From Candidatus Latescibacterota bacterium (GTDB lineage: Bacteria > JAAXHH01 > JACQVL01), in assembly GCA_016209865.1 (NCBI GenBank), contig JACQVL010000245.1:1-16252 (forward strand): a stretch of DNA of 16,252 nucleotides, read 5' to 3'. Shown one piece after another: positions 12,845 through 16,252 of this stretch (its first letter is position 1; every line of letters begins with the position of its first letter). The notes below the pieces were generated by a model that was not told where the DNA came from, did no database searches, and saw nothing but the letters and a program-made list of their open reading frames with translations. A program made the translations under genes and the position numbers.

Positions 12845-15085
12845 ATGAAATACGATTTTGGATTTTGGATTTTGGATTTTGGAGTCATCGCCCTCGTCCT
12901 GCTCCAGGGGTGCGCGGGGACGTCCCCCGCCGGGTCTGCCGGGAGCGCGACCGTCGCCCAGTTGGTCGCCCGCGGGGACGCGCTCGTCGCTCAGGGCCAG
13001 TATCCTGAGGCGATCCAGCAGTACCGGCGAGCGCTGGCGCGGGATGTCTCGGCTGCCGAAGCGCACGGGAACCTGAGCGTGGCGTTGTACTACAGCGGTC
13101 AGTATGATGACGCGATCAGGGAAGCGCAGCAGGCCATCATGATCGCGCCGTCCGAGATCAACTGGCGGCTCAATTTAGGAGCGGCGTACACGAAGAAGGG
13201 CGATCATGATGGCGCGATTGCCGCGTATGAGGGGGCAGTGGAAGTCGCGCGGCGGTTCTCGGCGAACAACCGGGGGTTGCTCAGGAACGCGCTGATCGGG
13301 GTTGGCCGGGCTTACGAACTGGCGGGCCGGTATCCACAGGCGCTCGATGCCTACCGGGAGGCGATGGTGTTCGCCCCAGAGGATGCTGAACTATGCACCG
13401 GTCTGGGGAATATCTTCTTCCGGCAGGGCCACTTCGAGGACGCAGCCGCCGCGTACCAGCAGGCGCTGGCCGTCGATCCTCAGCATCCTGTGGCCACGTA
13501 TAACCTCGGCCTGGTCTACGCGAAGATCGGCCGGTACGACGAGGCGATCGCGCTCTTCAGCGGAGCCACCGACCTCCCCACCCATCTCTCAGCCCCGATT
13601 GATGGGACCTCCCTCACCCAGACGGACCGGGCGCAGTCAGCCCAGCGAGCGGCGTTCCGGCAGCAGTTCGGCAGGACGGGGGGCGCGTCCCGGCTGGCCG
13701 GCCTCACGAAGCCCCCACCCTACACCTACGCGATGGGTCTGGCATACTATGAGCGGGGGGATGACCCTGAGGCGCTCGAAGCGTTCGGCCGGGCGCTGCA
13801 CGACGACCCGACCGTAGCCGAGGCCTTTCTCTATATCGGGAACATCCACGCCCGCCACGGCCGGACGGAGCAGGCTGTGGCCGCGTACCAGGACGCCATC
13901 CGCCTCAACCCGCAGTTTGTCGAAGCCTACAACAACATGGGCAGTGTGTACGCCGAAGCGGGAAAAGGACCGGAGGCGTTGGCCGCCTACCAGCGTGCGC
14001 TCGACCTCAACGGCCGGTTCCACGATGCCCGTTCGAACCTCGGCCTGCTGTATGCCGAGGCGGGACGGTATGCCGAGGCGATCCGGGAGTACCAGGCCGT
14101 CCTCAGGGACGACCCGGGCGTGGCCGAGGCGCACAACAACCTCAGCATGATTTACCTCAGCCAGGGCCAGCTCGATGACGCCATCGCGGAGAGCAAGCAG
14201 GCGATCCAGCTCCGTCCCGTCTTCCCGGAAGCCCACAACAACCTCGGCCTCGCCTACGCACGGCGCGCCCGTTTTGACGACCTGCTCGACACGTGGTGGA
14301 CGATGGCCAGCGGGTGGGCGGGAGAGCCGGGTGGGGTTGGGAGTGGACGAAAGCGTAAGGCCGCCGACTGGCTGTTACTCCGGCGTATCCCGGCACAATC
14401 ATCGGGGGTGTCTGGACCGGCGCGGGACCGGTATACGGAAGGGGTCAGTCAGGCGGAACGCGGGCGGCTCGCAGACGCCGTCCGGTCGTTTCTCGCCGCC
14501 CTCGACGCCCGTCCAGGGTGGCCGGCAGCCCGACTCGCTCTGGGCGGGGTGTTCCTCGCACAGGAGCACTGGGAAGAGGCAGCGGCCGCGCTCACGGAGG
14601 CAGCCACGTTGAGCCCATCCGACCCGCTGGCGCACGCCGCCCTGGCGATCGTCCATGCCCGGCGCGGCGAGTACGGAACGGCCGTGGGCGCGTGGGAGCG
14701 GGTCGCCGCGTTAGCAGAAGGTCGTGAACGTGAACCGGCTCAGGCCGCACTGCACACGGCGCGCGAGCGGAAAGAATCGGCCGACCGTGCCCTGGCAGAA
14801 TTGAAGACCGCCGTCAGCCAGCGGCCGGATTTTGTGAAAGCCTACTTCAACCTGGGCACGATCTACGACCAGCTCTTCCGGTATCCTGACGCGATCGCCG
14901 CGTACGAACGGGTCGTGGCGCTGGCCCCGACGATGCCCATCGTCCAGTTCCGGCTGGGCGTGGCGTACAGCCGGGTCGGCCGGCTTCAGGATGCGCAGGC
15001 CGCCATCCAGCGTTACCTGACGAGTGTCACCGACCCGATCGAAATCCCACAGGTTGAAACGTTCTTGAAAAGCTTGGGACGGTAG
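12845..15085 (+). CDS. Large TPR-repeat lipoprotein
   Basis: The protein has 746 residues from ATG 12845; the frame is open to a TTG at 12815, but the export signal begins at the ATG. The signal peptide ends VLLQGC, a good lipobox, with Cys near residue 23. About a dozen or more TPR units follow, with canonical forms such as EAYNNMGSVYAEAGKGPEAL, ARSNLGLLYAEAGRYAEAIR and VKAYFNLGTIYDQLFRYPDA. Two non-TPR inserts break the solenoid: about residues 239-293 (polar, with QTDRAQSAQRAAF) and about 472-528 (Gly/Arg-rich with GSGRKRKAADWLLL). It is probably anchored to a membrane and exposed to the periplasm as a protein-binding scaffold; partners are unknown. The first codons of the signal lie in a GATTTTG tandem repeat. 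It diverges from recA and has no evident strong ribosome site. Confidence 0.85.
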   Translation: MKYDFGFWILDFGVIALVLLQGCAGTSPAGSAGSATVAQLVARGDALVAQGQYPEAIQQYRRALARDVSAAEAHGNLSVALYYSGQYDDAIREAQQAIMIAPSEINWRLNLGAAYTKKGDHDGAIAAYEGAVEVARRFSANNRGLLRNALIGVGRAYELAGRYPQALDAYREAMVFAPEDAELCTGLGNIFFRQGHFEDAAAAYQQALAVDPQHPVATYNLGLVYAKIGRYDEAIALFSGATDLPTHLSAPIDGTSLTQTDRAQSAQRAAFRQQFGRTGGASRLAGLTKPPPYTYAMGLAYYERGDDPEALEAFGRALHDDPTVAEAFLYIGNIHARHGRTEQAVAAYQDAIRLNPQFVEAYNNMGSVYAEAGKGPEALAAYQRALDLNGRFHDARSNLGLLYAEAGRYAEAIREYQAVLRDDPGVAEAHNNLSMIYLSQGQLDDAIAESKQAIQLRPVFPEAHNNLGLAYARRARFDDLLDTWWTMASGWAGEPGGVGSGRKRKAADWLLLRRIPAQSSGVSGPARDRYTEGVSQAERGRLADAVRSFLAALDARPGWPAARLALGGVFLAQEHWEEAAAALTEAATLSPSDPLAHAALAIVHARRGEYGTAVGAWERVAALAEGREREPAQAALHTARERKESADRALAELKTAVSQRPDFVKAYFNLGTIYDQLFRYPDAIAAYERVVALAPTMPIVQFRLGVAYSRVGRLQDAQAAIQRYLTSVTDPIEIPQVETFLKSLGR
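12854..12881. repeat. Heptanucleotide tandem repeat GATTTTG, four perfect units
   Basis: Four exact copies run end to end and are translated as YDFGFWILDFG, the start of the TPR lipoprotein signal peptide. Runs of this 7-mer are known to me as intergenic repeats in many unrelated bacteria, but here it lies inside a likely gene. Confidence 0.9.
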
Positions 15086-15135
15086 GAAAATCAGCGAGGA
15101 GAATTTGGGGATTTTTTCTGTATGAGTGTATCGCA

Positions 15136-15402
15136 TCATTCGTAATGATACTTGCAAGAGATAATAATAACGTCTTCATCGGTGACTTTATAGACCAAAC
15201 GATGCTCATCATTAATCCGTCGTGACCAGAATCCTTTTAGTTCATGCTTGAGTGGCTCAGGTTTGCCGATCCCCGAAAACGGCTGATGAAGAATGTCCAT
15301 AATCAGCCCAGCAATCCTCTGATAGAGCTTCTTATCTACAGTTGCCCATTCGACAAAATCTTGAAAGGCACCCTTTTCAAAGACGATTTTTCTCACTGTC
15401 AT
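15136..15402 (-). CDS. YoeB/Txe-family toxin, ribosome-dependent mRNA endonuclease
   Basis: The protein has 88 residues, close to E. coli YoeB (84). The family core is nearly intact: KPEPLKHELKGFWSRRINDE, HRLVYKVTDEDV and the C-terminal ISCKYHY. The residues equivalent to the YoeB catalytic set E46, R65 and H83 are present as E49, R68 and H86, so the toxin should be active. Family toxins bind the ribosomal A site and cleave mRNA there. ATG 15402 overlaps the antitoxin stop as ATGA, the usual coupling for these pairs. The stop codon lies within ATCATT-CGT-AATGAT (15135-15149 area), a weak dyad. Base composition is far lower in GC than in the flanking genes, suggesting acquisition. Confidence 0.92.
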   Translation of the reverse strand: MTVRKIVFEKGAFQDFVEWATVDKKLYQRIAGLIMDILHQPFSGIGKPEPLKHELKGFWSRRINDEHRLVYKVTDEDVIIISCKYHYE

Positions 15403-15632
15403 TCGTCTAATTTGACCGTGACAAGATCGCGATTATGGGTAACATTCTCTATCGCTCTTAGTAGACGCTCCCGATTGGCTGGTGACCTCAGCAAGTAAGC
15501 CGTTTCATCTTCCTCACTTTCAGCGGTCTCGCAGACGACGATTTCGATCTCCTTATTTTTAAACATTGTCTTTAACGCTCGTAGAAACCGACTATCCAAT
15601 TCGTCTGCATTGACCCGATAAATCGAGTACAT
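15399..15632 (-). CDS. YefM/Phd-like antitoxin with non-classical N-terminus
   Basis: The protein has 77 residues and lies directly before the toxin gene with a 4-nt overlap. ATG 15632 follows AAAGGAGG by 6 nt. The C-terminal half DETAYLLRSPANRERLLRAI (42-61) matches the toxin-binding helix of YefM antitoxins. The N-terminal half does not look like the usual Phd/YefM DNA-binding fold. It reads NADELDSRFLRALKTMFKNK followed by EIEIVVCET, a pattern I recall in an uncharacterised antitoxin group. It should neutralise the toxin and repress the operon, probably at the palindrome over the promoter (15684-15693). Antitoxin role is firm from position and C-terminus; the DNA-binding mode is unknown. 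Confidence 0.85.
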   Translation of the reverse strand: MYSIYRVNADELDSRFLRALKTMFKNKEIEIVVCETAESEEDETAYLLRSPANRERLLRAIENVTHNRDLVTVKLDE

Positions 15633-15682
15633 CTGTTACCTCCTTTGAGTCATCTTTGCAAATTCTCGAAGAGTCCTGCACA

Positions 15683-15711
15683 AATCTATAGATGAAAACA
15701 ACTCTCGTCAA
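15683..15711 (-). promoter_or_regulatory. Toxin-antitoxin promoter with palindromic operator candidate
   Basis: On the minus strand, -35 TTGACG (15706-15711), a 17-bp spacer and -10 TAGATT (15683-15688). A perfect palindrome ATCTATAGAT (15684-15693) overlaps the -10, where an autorepressing antitoxin would bind. The leader is about 45 nt. Confidence 0.55.
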
Positions 15712-15728
15712 GAATCTTTCCCTACACA

Positions 15729-15787
15729 AACGGCCCGACCAGCGCAGAAAGCAGGTGATCAACCTGTCCTGACCTGATCGGGCCGTT
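15729..15787. terminator. 10-bp inverted repeat with nested hairpin, terminator or boundary element
   Basis: AACGGCCCGA (15729-15738) and TCGGGCCGTT (15778-15787) are exact reverse complements. Between them CAGGT-GATCA-ACCTG (15752-15766) forms an inner hairpin. Read on the minus strand, the outer stem ends in CGTTTGTG, with only three T residues. It lies between the right-edge gene and the toxin-antitoxin promoter, and may end the former's transcript. Confidence 0.45.
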
Positions 15788-15802
15788 GAATCAGGGGAGC
15801 AA

Positions 15803-15823
15803 GGGTTCGGACGTCTCGAACCC
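15803..15823 (-). terminator. 7-bp hairpin after the right-edge gene
   Basis: GGGTTCG (15803-15809) and CGAACCC (15817-15823) pair around a 7-nt loop, 6 nt past the stop codon of the right-edge gene. No T-tract follows, so it could stabilise or weakly terminate the transcript. Confidence 0.4.
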
Positions 15824-15829
15824 CGAGTA

Positions 15830-16252
15830 TCACTTGAGCAAGGTCATTCTGCGGGTCTGACTGAACCCGGCGCTCGTCGTCAGCCGGTACAGGTAGACGC
15901 CGCTGGCCACGCTCAGCCCTTGTGCATTCCGCCCGTCCCAACTCACCCCATACCGCCCCGGCGCTTGCTGCGCATCCACCAGGCGCACGACTTCCTGCCC
16001 GACCAGGTTGTACACCGCCAAGACGATGTGCGCGGCCTGCGGCACGTCGTAGGCGATCGCCGTCGTCGGGTTGAACGGGTTCGGTCGGTTGGCGCGCAGG
16101 GCAAACGCGGTCGGCAGCGGGGCCACCTTCACCGTGCCGGTCCCCACGACCACCGGCACCGCCTGCGCCTGCGCGTTGGCCAGCAGCACGGCGGAGAGTG
16201 TCAGTGTCGGCGTGGCGGCCGGGTCGCCCAGTACGGTCACCGGCACCAGCAG
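15830..16252 (-). CDS. C-terminal part of a secreted protein with FlgD-like/T9SS-style sorting domain
   Basis: The frame ends at TGA 15830-15832 and is open through base 16252, so only the last 140 residues are seen; the GTG at 16246 is internal. The first part (VTVLGDPAATPTLTLSAV) looks like a beta-rich extracellular module. The end is a typical FlgD Ig-like C-terminal domain: LRANRPNPFNPTTAIAYDVP, then VLAVYNLVGQEVVRLVD, APGRYGVSWDGRN, ASGVYLYRL and a final TRRMTLLK. In Bacteroidota such domains direct type IX secretion and cell-surface anchoring; the same form is abundant in other FCB-group and candidate phyla. The catalytic or binding part lies beyond the window, so the function is unknown. 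Confidence 0.85.
   Translation of the reverse strand: MLVPVTVLGDPAATPTLTLSAVLLANAQAQAVPVVVGTGTVKVAPLPTAFALRANRPNPFNPTTAIAYDVPQAAHIVLAVYNLVGQEVVRLVDAQQAPGRYGVSWDGRNAQGLSVASGVYLYRLTTSAGFSQTRRMTLLK

Overview
The window is a roughly 62% GC bacterial chromosome segment. Most genes are host-like, and it is rich in short intergenic repeats. The best taxonomic hint is the right-edge protein, which ends in a PNPFNP-type FlgD-like/T9SS-style C-terminal domain. Together with the lipoprotein-type TPR proteins this suggests a member of the FCB group or a neighbouring candidate phylum (for example Latescibacterota-like). The sequence alone does not settle this. No tRNA, rRNA, CRISPR array or transposase was seen.

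Layout. (a) 1-1021, minus strand: a secreted NTF2/SnoaL-like protein followed by a TPR lipoprotein cut by the left edge, behind a good sigma70-type promoter at 1089-1117. (b) 1255-2583, plus strand: a divergent Ldh-family NAD(P)-dependent oxidoreductase and a 79-residue membrane protein with an unusually complete Shine-Dalgarno sequence. (c) 2604-6467, plus strand: an apparent copper/heavy-metal envelope locus. It holds a Cys/His-rich secreted small protein, a Cys-rich lipoprotein with a His tail, a Tat-exported two-domain multicopper oxidase with a Met-rich tail, and a CzcC/CusC-like TolC-family channel. It starts at a strong promoter overlapped by a 10-bp inverted repeat. (d) 6507-10018, minus strand: a three-gene operon encoding an FHA-GAF-PP2C (RsbU-like) phosphatase, a STAS anti-sigma-factor antagonist, and an Nramp-superfamily transporter that lacks the DPGN metal motif. 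The STAS and transporter genes overlap by ATGA. (e) 10103-10283: a divergent control region with an operator-like dyad, a possible 20-codon gene and a strong intrinsic terminator. (f) 10373-11356: etfA without etfB. (g) 11532-12599, minus strand: recA, with a 16-bp dyad filling its promoter spacer, a LexA-box candidate. (h) 12845-15085: a 746-residue TPR lipoprotein. (i) 15136-15711, minus strand: an AT-rich YoeB/YefM-type toxin-antitoxin pair with its own promoter. (j) 15830-16252: the C-terminus of a large secreted protein.

How the parts may work together. Region (c) reads as periplasmic copper handling: thiol/His metal binders, oxidation of Cu(I), and an outer-membrane exit duct, with the inner-membrane pump absent from the window. 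Region (d) joins a partner-switching module to a transporter and is the most unusual gene combination here. The spacers are seeded with heptanucleotide tandem repeats of several unrelated sequences. In two places these repeats have been taken into the signal peptides of the TPR lipoproteins.
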